Below, piece by piece: positions 16,013 through 25,788 of a stretch of 64,000 bases of DNA (position 1 is the stretch's first letter; the number at the start of each line of letters is the position of its first letter). This DNA comes from Streptacidiphilus sp041262165 (GTDB taxonomy: Bacteria > Actinomycetota > Actinomycetes > Streptomycetales > Streptomycetaceae). The notes under the pieces are model-generated. The model had not been told where the DNA came from. It did no database searches and saw nothing but the letters and a program-made list of their open reading frames with translations. A program made the position numbers and the translations under genes. The DNA lies in contig NZ_JBGCBY010000021.1 of assembly GCF_041262165.1 (NCBI RefSeq), forward strand, positions 91,343 through 155,342. Direction: 5' to 3'.

Positions 16013-17837
16013 CGCTCTTCGCCAGGTTGCGAGGCTTGTCGACGTCCCGCTCCAGCGCCACCGCCGCGTAGTAGGCGAACAGCTGGAGCGGGATGCCAAG
16101 CAGGATCGGGTCGAGCTCGGGCTCGTTCTTCGGGACCAGGATGCTGTCCTCGGCGAGCTTGGCGTCCGGCGCGGTGTGGCCGATCATCAGCACCGGGCCG
16201 CGCCGGGCCCGGATCTCGCCGAGGGTGGTGAGGTTCTTCTCCAGCAGCTCGTCGTCCGGGACGACGGCGACGGTCGGCAGGTCCGGGCCGATCAGCGCGA
16301 GCGGGCCGTGCTTGAGCTCGCTCGCCGGGTACGCCTCCGCGTGGACGTAGGAGACCTCCTTGAGCTTCTGCGCCCCCTCGCGGGCCACCGGCCAGCCGCG
16401 CACCCGGCCGACGAACATCATCCCGGGGTGGTCCGCGTACTTGGCGGCGAGCTCCGCGATGTCCTTCTCCTGCGCCAGGATCTCCCGGATCTGGCCCGGC
16501 AGGGCCTTGAGTCCGGCGCAGATGCGGCGGCCGTCGGCCGGGGACAGGTCGTGGACCCGGCCCAGGTGGAGCGCGATGAGCGCGAACGCCACCGCGGTGG
16601 AGGTGAACGCCTTGGTCGAGGCGACCGAGATCTCCGGACCGGCGTGCAGGTACATGCCGCCGTCGCACTCGCGGGCGATGGCGCTGCCCACGGTGTTGAC
16701 GACGCCGAGCACCCGGCCGCCCTTGCGCTTGATCTCCTGGACGGCGGCGAGGGTGTCGTAGGTCTCGCCGGACTGGCTGACCGCGATGTAGAGGGTGTCC
16801 GCCTCGATCACCGGGTTGCGGTAGCGGAACTCCGAGGCGGGCTCGGCGTGTGCGGGGATCCGGGCCAGCTCCTCGATCAGCTGCGCGCCCAGCTCGCCCG
16901 AGTAGTACGCGGAGCCGCAACCGAGGATCTTCACCCGGCGGAAGGCGCGGGCCTCGCGGGCGTCCATGTTGAGGCCGCCCAGGTGCGCGGTGGAGAAGCG
17001 CTCGTCGACCCGGCCGCTGAGGGTGCGCTCGACCGAGGAGGGCTGCTCGTGGATCTCCTTGACCAGGAAGTGGGCGTGGCCCGCGGTGTCGTAGGAGGCC
17101 TCCTCCCAGTCCACGGTGGAGGGCTGTTTGGCGGTGGCCCGCGCGTCCTCCTGGGTGAAGGTGTTGAAGCCGTCGGCGCGTACGGTCGCCAGCTCGCCGT
17201 CGTCCAGGTGCACGACCTGGCGGGTGTAGCGGACCAGGGCCGCGACGTCGGAGGCGGCGAACATCTCCTTCTCGCCGATGCCGAGCACGATCGGGCTGCC
17301 GTTGCGGGCGACCACGATGCGGTCGGGCTGCCGGGCGTCCAGCACCGCGATGCCGTAGGTGCCGACGATGCGCTTGAGGGCGGCGCGGACGGCGTCCTCC
17401 AGCTCGACGCCCTCGGTGGCGAGGCCGGCGATGAGGTGCGCGAGGACCTCGGTGTCGGTCTCCGAGTTGAAGACAACGCCTTCGGCCTGAAGCTTGGCAC
17501 GCAGCTCGTCGGCGTTCTCGATGATGCCGTTGTGCACCACCGCGATGCGCTCGGCGCCGTCCAGGTGCGGGTGCGAGTTGGCGTCACTGGGCTCGCCGTG
17601 GGTCGCCCAGCGGGTGTGGCCGATGCCGGTCTTGCCTGCGAAGCGCGCCGGGACCAGGGCGGCGAGCTCGCCGACGCGACCCTTGCTCTTGCGGACCTTG
17701 AGCCCGCCCGCGCCCTGGCCCTTGCTCGCGACGGCGATGCCGGCCGAGTCGTAACCCCGGTACTCGAGGCGCTGGAGTCCCTCCAGCAGGATGGGCGCGG
17801 CGTCCCTGGGACCGATATAGGCGACGATGCCACACAT
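15999..17837 (-). CDS. glmS: Glutamine--fructose-6-phosphate aminotransferase (isomerizing)
   Basis: The product has 612 residues, full length. It makes glucosamine-6-phosphate from fructose-6-phosphate and glutamine, the first step to UDP-GlcNAc for peptidoglycan. Cys2 of MCGIVAYIG is the N-terminal amidohydrolase nucleophile, and RWATHGEPSDANSHPH and HNGIIEN are glutaminase motifs. Two SIS domains follow (ILGCGSAYYSG, SQSGETYDT, SELKHGPLALI), and the C-terminus LAKSVTVE is typical. No glmS ribozyme is seen upstream. A small conserved gene lies 121 bp upstream on the same strand and may be co-transcribed. Confidence 0.97.
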   Translation of the reverse strand: MCGIVAYIGPRDAAPILLEGLQRLEYRGYDSAGIAVASKGQGAGGLKVRKSKGRVGELAALVPARFAGKTGIGHTRWATHGEPSDANSHPHLDGAERIAVVHNGIIENADELRAKLQAEGVVFNSETDTEVLAHLIAGLATEGVELEDAVRAALKRIVGTYGIAVLDARQPDRIVVARNGSPIVLGIGEKEMFAASDVAALVRYTRQVVHLDDGELATVRADGFNTFTQEDARATAKQPSTVDWEEASYDTAGHAHFLVKEIHEQPSSVERTLSGRVDERFSTAHLGGLNMDAREARAFRRVKILGCGSAYYSGELGAQLIEELARIPAHAEPASEFRYRNPVIEADTLYIAVSQSGETYDTLAAVQEIKRKGGRVLGVVNTVGSAIARECDGGMYLHAGPEISVASTKAFTSTAVAFALIALHLGRVHDLSPADGRRICAGLKALPGQIREILAQEKDIAELAAKYADHPGMMFVGRVRGWPVAREGAQKLKEVSYVHAEAYPASELKHGPLALIGPDLPTVAVVPDDELLEKNLTTLGEIRARRGPVLMIGHTAPDAKLAEDSILVPKNEPELDPILLGIPLQLFAYYAAVALERDVDKPRNLAKSVTVE

Positions 17838-17958
17838 GGGCGGTGCTCCTCTTTGTGGATGGAGAGGGAGGGTTGGTGAAGCGTGCGGTCCAGCCGGTGC
17901 GGCCGGGGTGTCCGGTGCGCGGCCGGTCCGCCCGGGAGCTGGACCGGCTGTTGGCGGA

Positions 17959-18249
17959 CTAGCCGTAGACCAGGCGGCGCAGCTGCCGCGCGGACAGCTC
18001 GGGCGCGCGGACCCGGCGCAGCGGCAGCTCGGCGGTGATCCGCTCGAAGATGCGGTCGTTGGTCAGCCCCCGGGCCTGCAGTTCGCCGTGCCGGCGGCGG
18101 ACGTACTCCTCGGTCGTCTCGGCGAAGTACGCCAGGACGTCGGCCACGACGCGGGACGCCTCGGCCGGCCCGAGGACCGTGGTCCTCGACAGATGTTCGA
18201 GGAGGTCGTCGTGCGGAAGCGAGGCACCGGACGCGGCAGAGCTGGACAC
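17959..18249 (-). CDS. Conserved hypothetical protein upstream of glmS
   Basis: The product has about 96 residues with the GTG at 18249; an ATG at 18330 would add a non-conserved-looking stretch. It is soluble and helical, with a polar N-terminus (SSSAASGASLPHDDLLEHLSRTTVLGPAEASRVVADVLAYFAETTEEYVRRRHGELQ) and a basic end (LPLRRVRAPELSARQLRRLVYG). I do not recognise a named family. It is co-directional with glmS, 121 bp upstream. Confidence 0.65.
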   Translation of the reverse strand: MSSSAASGASLPHDDLLEHLSRTTVLGPAEASRVVADVLAYFAETTEEYVRRRHGELQARGLTNDRIFERITAELPLRRVRAPELSARQLRRLVYG

Positions 18250-18379
18250 GAAGAGAGACCTTACGCAGATCCCCCGGCTAAGCCAATATTTCTGCCCGGA
18301 ATCGGGCAGGATTCGGCACTCATGGCCCACATCCTCACTTGGACCCGTCGTTTGGACCTGTCGTTTGGACCGGTCGCTC

Positions 18380-19993
18380 TCAGTCGCGTCGATTCCTCCG
18401 TGCGAGCAGTCCCCAGCCGGCCGCGCTGACGAGCAGCAGCAGGCAGCACAGCGTCGGCAGCCAGTTGCCCCAACGGTCGTAGAGGGTGCTTCCGGTGGCG
18501 AGCGGCATCCGGTACTCGGTGGCCGTCCGGTCGTTCTTGCCCAGCTGGCGGCCGACCTGGCGGCCCTGCGCGTCGTAGGCGACGCTGACGCCGGTGAGCG
18601 TCGCCTGCACGACCGGCCGCCCGGTCTCCGCCGCGCGGAAGGCGGCGAGCGAGGCGTGCTGCTCGGGAGCGGAGGTGTGCTGGAAGGTCGAGGTGGAGGA
18701 CTGGATCACCACTACCTGCGCGCCGCTCCGTACCAGCGCCCGGCTCATGTCGGGGAACGCGGACTCGAAGCACACCAGCGGCCCGATCCGCAGCGTCCCG
18801 CCGCCCGGCTCGGGCACGGTCATGACCACCGGAGTGTTACCCCGGCGGCGGTCGACCGCGGCGGCCTTCGACAGCGAGGCGATCCAGCCCAGGGCCGGGC
18901 GCAGCGGGATGTACTCGCCGAAGGGCACCAGCCGGATCTTGTCGTAGCGCTGCCCGGTCAGTCCCTGCGGGTCGACCAGCACCGAACTCTTGTAGATCGC
19001 GCCGCTGCCGGGGCGCATCGCGTCCACGTTCACCAGCAGGTCGGCGCCGACCTGGGAGGACAGCGTGGCGAGCTGCGCGGTGAGGTCCGGACGGGTGCCG
19101 AGGTCGTAGCCCAGGCTGCTCTCGCCCCAGACCACCAGGTCCGGGTGGGTGCCGATCAGGGTGCGGGTGAGGCGCTCGCCGCGCGCCGCGCGGTCGTCGA
19201 GTGAGGCGGAGCCGCCGGGCTGGACCACGGCGATCTCGGCCGACGTTCCGGTCAGCCGGGGCTGCGGGGCCCAGGTGAACGCGGCGAAGGCGCCCGCGCC
19301 GAGCGCGACCAGGGTTCCGTAGGCGACGGCGGAGCGGCCCCAGGCTGCGATGAGCACCACGACGGCGGTGTTGACGGTGACGAGGACGAGACTGTCGAGC
19401 CAGACCCCGCCGACCGAGGCCAGCACCAGGGCCGCGTGCTGCTGGTACTGGCTCGCGCCCAGCAGCGCCCAGGGGCCGCCGAGGTACTGCCAGGAGCGGA
19501 TCGTCTCGATGGCGAGCCAGGCCGAGGGGACCAGCACCACGGCCGCCAGCGCCCGTCCCGCGTCGGGCCTGCCGTGCAGCAGCCGCCACACCAGCCAGCC
19601 CCAGGGCGCCCAGAACAGGCCCATCAGCGCGGCGACGGCCAGGATCGCGACGCTGAGCGTGGGGATCAGCCAGCTCATCACGCCGATCAGGAAACCGATG
19701 CCGCCGCACCAGCCCAGCTGCAGTGCCCGGCGCTGGGTGGGTGCTGCGCGCAGCACCAGCATCAGCGGCACCAGGCAGAGATAGGCGAACCACCACCAGC
19801 CGAAGGTGGGGAACACCAGCACGGGCAGCGCTCCGGTGGCGGCGGCCAGGGCCGGCACCGCCATCCGCCGGGCCCACCTGCGGAGCCGCCCCGGGCCGGT
19901 GTCATCCCGCGTCCGGCTCGCCCGTGCGAGCGCGCCCGGCTCGACATCGGCGGCATGCCCGCCCGTGGGGCCCCTCCCGGCGACGAAACTCAC
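18380..19993 (-). CDS. lnt: Apolipoprotein N-acyltransferase
   Basis: The product has about 537 residues. After a polar N-terminus come about six membrane helices (residues 45-235) and then a nitrilase-like domain. The catalytic triad is complete: E291 (VWGESSLGYD), K352 (YDKIRLVPFGEYIP) and C408 (PLVCFESAFP). A last helix lies near the C-terminus. The enzyme N-acylates the terminal cysteine of lipoproteins at the membrane. The GTG at 19993 has a strong GGAGAGGG site; the open frame upstream is not supported. It is divergent from the gene at 20116. Confidence 0.92.
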   Translation of the reverse strand: MSFVAGRGPTGGHAADVEPGALARASRTRDDTGPGRLRRWARRMAVPALAAATGALPVLVFPTFGWWWFAYLCLVPLMLVLRAAPTQRRALQLGWCGGIGFLIGVMSWLIPTLSVAILAVAALMGLFWAPWGWLVWRLLHGRPDAGRALAAVVLVPSAWLAIETIRSWQYLGGPWALLGASQYQQHAALVLASVGGVWLDSLVLVTVNTAVVVLIAAWGRSAVAYGTLVALGAGAFAAFTWAPQPRLTGTSAEIAVVQPGGSASLDDRAARGERLTRTLIGTHPDLVVWGESSLGYDLGTRPDLTAQLATLSSQVGADLLVNVDAMRPGSGAIYKSSVLVDPQGLTGQRYDKIRLVPFGEYIPLRPALGWIASLSKAAAVDRRRGNTPVVMTVPEPGGGTLRIGPLVCFESAFPDMSRALVRSGAQVVVIQSSTSTFQHTSAPEQHASLAAFRAAETGRPVVQATLTGVSVAYDAQGRQVGRQLGKNDRTATEYRMPLATGSTLYDRWGNWLPTLCCLLLLVSAAGWGLLARRNRRD

Positions 19994-20115
19994 GATCCAC
20001 CCTCTCCTCGGCAGCCATCCAAGTGTCGGGGCATTCTCGCAGTTCAGCACCTCGAAATCGGGAAGCGCTTCCGATCGGGCGAGTGCTGGGGCACTCTGGG
20101 GGCAGGGAGGCTGAC

Positions 20116-20628
20116 ATGGCATCAGATCCGAGGCGACCGCGGGGTGTGTCCCGACGGCTCCACTACCGGGGCGGCGCCTTCCCACGGGGTGGCCGCCGGG
20201 GGCACGGCCACCTGGCACGTCGCCGTCGCCGCCTGGCCGTGGGCGCGCTGACCCAGCTCACCGTTCTCGCCCTGCTGCCGCTGTGGCCGTTCATCGCCTA
20301 CCCGCTGGAGCGCGGCGTCCTGGCACGTCGGCGGGGGCGTCCGGAACAGGGACGCCGGGAGCCGGGACGGCGTGGACGTCCGGTGCGGGTGCCGGTGCGG
20401 TCGGGGACCGTCTTCCTGCACGGTGTGGCGCGGCACCCGGTGGTGATCGCCCTCGGTGCGCCCATGCGCTTCGTCGCCGGCCAGATGCACCGGCCGCGGT
20501 TCGGTGGCGGCCGCAGGGGCGGCTGGGGCGGCGGCTGGGGACCGCCCCCTGCGGGCGACCGCGAACCCCGGCGTCCCAAGTCGGGACCGCCGATGGACGC
20601 GATCGCCCTACCCGAGCCGCGCGGCTGA
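20116..20628 (+). CDS. Hypothetical small membrane-associated basic protein
   Basis: The product has 170 residues. The ATG at 20116 follows GGGAGG by five bases. A strongly basic N-terminus (RRPRGVSRRLHYRGG...RRRRRLAVG) precedes one hydrophobic helix (ALTQLTVLALLPLWPFIAYPL). A second basic part contains VARHPVVIALGAPMRFVAG and a Gly/Arg/Trp-rich stretch. No family recognised. It is divergent from lnt. Short 15-bp imperfect repeats (TTGAGCTGGAGCGG) lie just after the stop. Confidence 0.55.
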   Translation: MASDPRRPRGVSRRLHYRGGAFPRGGRRGHGHLARRRRRLAVGALTQLTVLALLPLWPFIAYPLERGVLARRRGRPEQGRREPGRRGRPVRVPVRSGTVFLHGVARHPVVIALGAPMRFVAGQMHRPRFGGGRRGGWGGGWGPPPAGDREPRRPKSGPPMDAIALPEPRG

Positions 20629-20691
20629 GCGGCTTGAGCTGGAGCGGATTGAGCTGGAGCGGTGTGCTGGGCCGACCTTGAGCAGGGCGGC

Positions 20692-23667
20692 TCAGCTCCT
20701 GGCCTGGCGCTCCAGCCAGTCCAGCATCGACCCGGCCTGCTTCGCCGCAGCGGCAAGCAGCTCTCCGTGCTCGGCGGCCAGCTCCCGCACCTCCTTGAGC
20801 TGGGCGGTGGCCGCCTCGTGCTGCTCCAGCTCGATCCGGACGCGAGCGGCGTCCAGGAGCGCCTGGGCGCGCACCCCGAGGCAGGAGTCCCCGCAGTCGG
20901 CGAAGCCCGCGGCGGCCTGCCGATACAGCTCCGCCGCCTCCGTGAACAGTGCGGTGCGCTGGTCCGGGGCGATCTCCGTGTCGCCCCACCCCTCGTCCTC
21001 GGCCACGTCGCGCAGCAGGCTCGCGAGTTGCCGCCAGGTGTCCGCCAGTTCGCGGCGCAGGTCGTCGGCGGGCTCCGGGTCGAGCCCGGGCTCGGCGAGT
21101 GCGTCGCGTGCGGTCCGCTCTGCCTCGACCATGAGGGCCCGGCCGGGGTCGGCGGAGCGGCCGTCGCGGAACGTCAGCCAGGCACGGGCCCGCAGGGTGC
21201 GCACCACCATGCCGGGGACGCCGGCGGCGGACCACAGGCCCTGGGCCCGCTGGTACGCGGCTTCGGCCTCGTCGCGGCGACCGGCCGCGCTCAGTGCCTC
21301 AGCGGTGCACGAGGCGAGCTGCGCGAGCGGATAGGGCTCGCCCCAGCCCTCGACGATCTGCGCGGCCTGCGCGAACTGCTCAGCCGCCGCAGCGTGTTCG
21401 CGCAGCTCGCTGAGCGACTCCCCCAGCGTGCGCCGGGCCGCCGCGGCCGCACGGTCGCCGTGCCGCAGCAGGTCGGGCAGGGCGGACTGGAGCACCTCGG
21501 CGGCCTCCGCGTGTCGGCCCAGGGCCTGGTACGACAGCGCGAGCCGGTGCCGCGCGGCCGCCCCCGGACCCGCGCCGAGCCCGGCCTCGTCCAGCCAGCG
21601 GGCCGCCTCCAGGGCGTGCTGGACGGCCTCGTCATGGGCTTCCCTGTGCGCTTGCAGGTCGGCTATCAGCAGGTGGGTGCTTCCAGCCTCCTCGGGGTCG
21701 AGCAGCCCCTCGCCGTACCGCAGCGCGTCCGCTGCGACGGCCTCGGCGCCGGCGTAGTCGCCCTGCCGGGCGTGGACGCGGGCCAGGGGAACCAGCGGAT
21801 CGGCCGCGTTCCAGGGCTGTCCTGCGCGCAGATACGCGTCGGCGCCGGCCCGCAGCGCGTCGGCCGTCAGGTCGAGGTCCTCTTCCAGCAGCGCGGCCTG
21901 GTTGTAGTGCGCGTCGGCGAGGATCGCGAGCAGGCGCGGGGCGTCGGTGGCGCTGAGCCCCTCCGGCTCCCCTGCGACGGCGATGGTCTCCGAGAGGGCG
22001 GCCTGCGCCTGGGACAGCGCGCCCGCGTCCTGGCCCTCGCGGAACAGGAAGCTGAACACCTTGGCCCGGCTCAGCAGCGTGGAGGCGTGGTGACGGGCCG
22101 TCGCACGGCCGGCCAGCCGGGCGGTCAGAGCCGCCTCGACGGCGGCGTCGGCCCTCGACCTGGCCTCGTCCGCGCGGCCGGAGAGGACTGCGGCCACGGC
22201 CGAGCGGCCCTCGTTGACGGCGGCGTCTCCGGGTAGCCCGGCAGTGCGGTAGGCGGCTGCGGCCTCCTCGAAGCAGGCAAGCGCCACGACCACGTCGTCA
22301 CCCGCGACACGCATGCCGCGCTGGGTGGCGAGCTCGGCGCGCAGCACGTCGTCCAGGGTCCGGTCCCCGAGAGCCGCCTCCACCGCGAGCCAGCTCTGAC
22401 GCGCCGTCGGGTGGCCCAGGTCGCGCAGCCGCCGGGCCTCGGCGAGCAGGTCGTCGAACGAGTCGGAGGGATCGGAGGAGTCGTCAGCGATGGTGGCTGG
22501 GGTGGCGGCGGGGGTGGTCGTCGGCACCGGCCGGGCCGCGGGCGCGGCCCCGGGGAGAACGCCGCTGACCCCGAGCGGCAACCGGTCGAACAGGGGCTGC
22601 TGGGCCAGCCGGTCGGCGCTCTCCCGCGACACGACGTCGGTGCCGTTGCGCTGGTCGAAGCGGGTGACCAGGTCGCGGCGCAGCTGCTCGCAGTGGGCGC
22701 GCAGCGAATCGACCGTCCAGCTGCGGCCCTGCGGTCCGGACGTGGCCTGGTCGCCGAGGCCGCGTACCAGCAGCCGGTCCAGCAGCAGCACCGCTGCTTC
22801 GAGGAAGGACAGCGTGCTGCCCGGGTTGCCGCCGAGTCCCAGGTGCCGGGCGTGCTCGGCCAGGATCTCCAGCCCGCGGGCCTCGTTGCCGGTCAGGGCG
22901 CAGAACTCGATGTGGCGGGCGATGGTGGGCAGCAGACTCTCGTTGCCGCGCGCCATGCGGTAGCCGCGCAGGTGGTTGTTGCGGGCGTCGTCCGGGCGGC
23001 CCAGGCGCAGCAGCGGCAGCAGCGAGTACGCCAGTACCCGGTGCGGCTCCTCCGCGCAGCTCAGCTGCCCGCCGAGGACCGGCTGCCAACGTTCCAGCGC
23101 CAGCTCGTCCCGTTCGTGGGACGACTCCCATCGGCCCTGGGTCGCGGCTTCGCAGGCATGGCAGTTGCTCATCCGGTCGCGGTCCCCGGCGAGCCAGGCC
23201 GCGTAGGCGGACTCGGCACGCGGCAGATCGCCCAGGTGCCAGGCCACGGAGAACTCCTCGCACCGGACCGTGCGCGCGGCGTACCCGGCCAGGCGGTAGC
23301 GGCGCTCCATCTCGCCGAGCCAGTCCTCGATCGCGGTCAGCGGGATCTCCGGGTAGTCGATCATGCTTCCGGTCACCCACTTGAACCGCCAGAACAGCTC
23401 GTAGGCCATCTGGTCGTCGAACTGGCCCGGGTCGTCGTCCCACATCCGCAGCATCCGGGCGAAGGGCACGAACATCTTGCTGCGCTCGGTGCTGTACTCG
23501 TAGGTGGTGATCAGATGGGACAGGGCGGCGAGCAGCACCCCGGCGTCAGCGGTGTCCTCGGCCTGCGCGACCAACTCCTCGGCGCGGGCGTTGCGCGGCG
23601 CGCCGTTGGGAGCGTGGAAGTTCTCCCACATGGCCTCGCGGATCTGCTGGATACGGTCCTCGGTCAT
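20692..23667 (-). CDS. Large TPR-repeat protein coupled to the HSP90-like gene
   Basis: The product has 991 residues. Residues 1-300 form a helical N-terminal part with no recognised domain (DRIQQIREAMWENFHAPNGAPRNARAEELV). A Pro/Ala linker lies near 345-375, and residues about 390-990 are TPR-like helix pairs (ATARHHASTLLSRAKVFSFLFREGQDAGALSQAQAAL, ARVHARQGDYAGAEAVAADALRYGE, AEQFAQAAQIVEGWGEPYPLAQLASCTAEALSAAGRRDEAEAAYQRAQ). TPR arrays bind peptides or proteins. Its ATG overlaps the stop of the HSP90-like gene (ATGA), which points to joint production and perhaps a complex. That is inference. Confidence 0.82.
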   Translation of the reverse strand: MTEDRIQQIREAMWENFHAPNGAPRNARAEELVAQAEDTADAGVLLAALSHLITTYEYSTERSKMFVPFARMLRMWDDDPGQFDDQMAYELFWRFKWVTGSMIDYPEIPLTAIEDWLGEMERRYRLAGYAARTVRCEEFSVAWHLGDLPRAESAYAAWLAGDRDRMSNCHACEAATQGRWESSHERDELALERWQPVLGGQLSCAEEPHRVLAYSLLPLLRLGRPDDARNNHLRGYRMARGNESLLPTIARHIEFCALTGNEARGLEILAEHARHLGLGGNPGSTLSFLEAAVLLLDRLLVRGLGDQATSGPQGRSWTVDSLRAHCEQLRRDLVTRFDQRNGTDVVSRESADRLAQQPLFDRLPLGVSGVLPGAAPAARPVPTTTPAATPATIADDSSDPSDSFDDLLAEARRLRDLGHPTARQSWLAVEAALGDRTLDDVLRAELATQRGMRVAGDDVVVALACFEEAAAAYRTAGLPGDAAVNEGRSAVAAVLSGRADEARSRADAAVEAALTARLAGRATARHHASTLLSRAKVFSFLFREGQDAGALSQAQAALSETIAVAGEPEGLSATDAPRLLAILADAHYNQAALLEEDLDLTADALRAGADAYLRAGQPWNAADPLVPLARVHARQGDYAGAEAVAADALRYGEGLLDPEEAGSTHLLIADLQAHREAHDEAVQHALEAARWLDEAGLGAGPGAAARHRLALSYQALGRHAEAAEVLQSALPDLLRHGDRAAAAARRTLGESLSELREHAAAAEQFAQAAQIVEGWGEPYPLAQLASCTAEALSAAGRRDEAEAAYQRAQGLWSAAGVPGMVVRTLRARAWLTFRDGRSADPGRALMVEAERTARDALAEPGLDPEPADDLRRELADTWRQLASLLRDVAEDEGWGDTEIAPDQRTALFTEAAELYRQAAAGFADCGDSCLGVRAQALLDAARVRIELEQHEAATAQLKEVRELAAEHGELLAAAAKQAGSMLDWLERQARS

Positions 23668-25565
23668 CGGCCCTCCCCCTGGTCCTGGTCGTCCTGCCGG
23701 TCGTGCCGGTCGTGCCTGTTCTGCGCGCCGTGGCCGTCGTGCGTGGCCCAGTCGAGCAGGCCCAGGAACGAGCGGTTCAGCAGCGCCGAGTCGGCGGCGC
23801 TCAGCGGTCTGCGGGACAGCAGCAGCGCCTGTCCGTAGAGGGCCTCGACGGCGATCCCGGCCAGCTCCTGGTCAGCGATTCCGGCGATGCGCCGGACCAG
23901 CGGATTGTGGTGGTTGAGCACGAGCCGCGCCCGGGGTGCGCTTCCGCGCAGTGCCCCGAGGATTCCGGCCCACAGGGCGTCGGAGCTCTCCTCCGTCTCG
24001 GCTCGGGCGCGCTCGTGCCGCGCCTCGCGGTCGTCCAGGTGCAGCGCGGGAACGCCGACGGGCTGGAAGGTGCGCAGCGCGACGTCGCAGCCGAGCGGGT
24101 CGAGCCGGGTGCGGGCGGTGGCGAGGAAGGACGCGAGAGCGAGCTCGGCGGCCGGTTCGACCGGGTCGAGGCTGGCGGTGACCGTTCCGGCGTCCAGGGT
24201 GGTGACGACGGTGCCGGGGAGGACCTGCGGCAGCAGCGCGACCAGGTCGGCGTCGTAGGTGTAGCCGCCGTTGACCACCCCGATGCCCTGGGCTGCGGCG
24301 ATCGGCGCGATCTGGCGGAACTCCTCGACGCTGGAGGCGACATGGACGGTGCCGTGGTCGCGGGCGAACCGGTCCAGTGCGAGCCATCCGTCGCTGGTCT
24401 CCACGGTGAGCCAGGGAAGCATCAGCCGCAGCATCTCGGGGTCGTGCCGGGCGAGGGACTTCACGCCGAGCTGATGCACGGCCAGGAAGCGGCCCAGCCG
24501 CTCCGGATCACCTGCGGCGAGGGTGCTGAGCCAGTCCCGGACGCGCCCGCCCAGAGCCTCGCGGACGGCGGCCAGGGTCTCGTCCTCGTAGAGGCTCTCG
24601 CGGGAGGCGGTGGGCCGCAGGGTGTCGGTGTCCAGGACGCAGCGGACGAAGAACGCCCACTCCGGCAGCAGGCCCTCGGCGCGGTCGGTGAGCAGCATGC
24701 CCTTGAGCGAGACGCGATGGCCGCCGCGCTGCGTGGGGCTCGCGGTGGCGGGCAGGATGTAGCCGACTCCGCGGATGCCGGCGAGCGGCACGTCGAGGTC
24801 GATCAGGTCGAGAGGCTCGAAGCCGAACAGCCCGGCGCAGTGCGCGGCGAGGGCGACCCGTCGCGCCGCAGGCGTCGGGTGAGGGCGGTCCCAGACCGGT
24901 GGCAGTTCGGTGACCGGCCGCTCCACCCCGTCGGGGCCGACGACGGCCACGTCGTAGGGCAGCAGCGAGCCGAAGTCCCTGGCCAGCTGCAGCACGCGGT
25001 CCGGCGCCAGCCAGTCACCCGCGCCGGGGCGGGCGACCAGGTGCACCGTGGTGCCGGGCGCGGTGCGGGCATCCTCGGGCAGCTGCCGCACGGTGTAGGA
25101 GCCGTCGTCCCGGGCCGCCCACTCGACCGGCGGCTCCTGCGGGAAACGCGCGGAGCGGGTGACGACCCGGATCTCCTGCGCCACGACGAAGCACGCCAGC
25201 AGGCCGATGCCGAACTGCCCCAGGAACTCGCGGCGTGCCGACTCCAGGCCGTCGCGCTTGGAGCTGCGGCCGATGGTCGCCAGCAGTGTGTGCACGTCGG
25301 CGCCGGTCAGGCCGATGCCGGAGTCCTCGATGCGCAGCTCGCCCGCACCCGCGTACAGCCGGACCACGGCAGGTGCGCCGGGGTCGGCGAGACGGCGGGC
25401 CGTGATCGCGTCGACTGCGTTCTGCAGCAGCTCGCGGACGTAGACCCGGGGGCTGGAGTACAGATGGTGGGAGAGCAGGTCGACGAGGCCGCGGAGGTCG
25501 ACCTGGAAGGTGTGGGCGGACGGTTCTGCGCCGCTCGGGGCGGCGCTGGGTGCGTCTGGTGTCAT
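23664..25565 (-). CDS. HSP90/HtpG-family protein
   Basis: The product has about 633 residues, close to HtpG length. The N-terminal GHKL ATPase has E45/N49 (RELLQNAVDAI), D81-x-G-x-G85 (IEDSGIGLTG), IGRSSKRD near 98-105 and a glycine lid (FGIGLLACF, about 118-126). The middle domain includes VRCVLDTDTLRPTASRESLYEDETL. The C-terminus is unusual, ending in a His/Asp/Arg/Gln-rich tail (NRHDRHDRQDDQDQ) after LLNRSFLGLLDW. The ATG at 25565 is chosen because the upstream frame is not conserved in character. This is a divergent actinobacterial form paired with a TPR gene, not obviously the housekeeping HtpG, so I give no symbol. Confidence 0.88.
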   Translation of the reverse strand: MTPDAPSAAPSGAEPSAHTFQVDLRGLVDLLSHHLYSSPRVYVRELLQNAVDAITARRLADPGAPAVVRLYAGAGELRIEDSGIGLTGADVHTLLATIGRSSKRDGLESARREFLGQFGIGLLACFVVAQEIRVVTRSARFPQEPPVEWAARDDGSYTVRQLPEDARTAPGTTVHLVARPGAGDWLAPDRVLQLARDFGSLLPYDVAVVGPDGVERPVTELPPVWDRPHPTPAARRVALAAHCAGLFGFEPLDLIDLDVPLAGIRGVGYILPATASPTQRGGHRVSLKGMLLTDRAEGLLPEWAFFVRCVLDTDTLRPTASRESLYEDETLAAVREALGGRVRDWLSTLAAGDPERLGRFLAVHQLGVKSLARHDPEMLRLMLPWLTVETSDGWLALDRFARDHGTVHVASSVEEFRQIAPIAAAQGIGVVNGGYTYDADLVALLPQVLPGTVVTTLDAGTVTASLDPVEPAAELALASFLATARTRLDPLGCDVALRTFQPVGVPALHLDDREARHERARAETEESSDALWAGILGALRGSAPRARLVLNHHNPLVRRIAGIADQELAGIAVEALYGQALLLSRRPLSAADSALLNRSFLGLLDWATHDGHGAQNRHDRHDRQDDQDQGEGR

Positions 25566-25788
25566 CGAAAGGGTGCACGGGTGCTGCCCGCCGCGCCGGA
25601 AGGGGCACGGGGCAGGGGCGCGGGTCGGGCGACCATACGCTGATCGCACATTCGGGAAGACGCCCCATGGTAGGGGCGCGCGCTGACGGCGGACCAGGGA
25701 TTTCCTGAGCTCCCCCGGCTCGTGTGGATCACCCTTGCACGGGGGTCCGACAATCGGCCACGAGCTCCCTCACCGTACGATCGGGCGC

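Noticed and set aside
17838..17958. glmS ribozyme or riboswitch upstream of glmS
   Set aside because: I see no ribozyme core, and the spacer to the next gene is only 121 bp.
23664..25565. Housekeeping htpG symbol
   Set aside because: Sequence and tail are divergent and the gene is paired with a TPR gene. The standard gene may lie elsewhere, so only the family was named.
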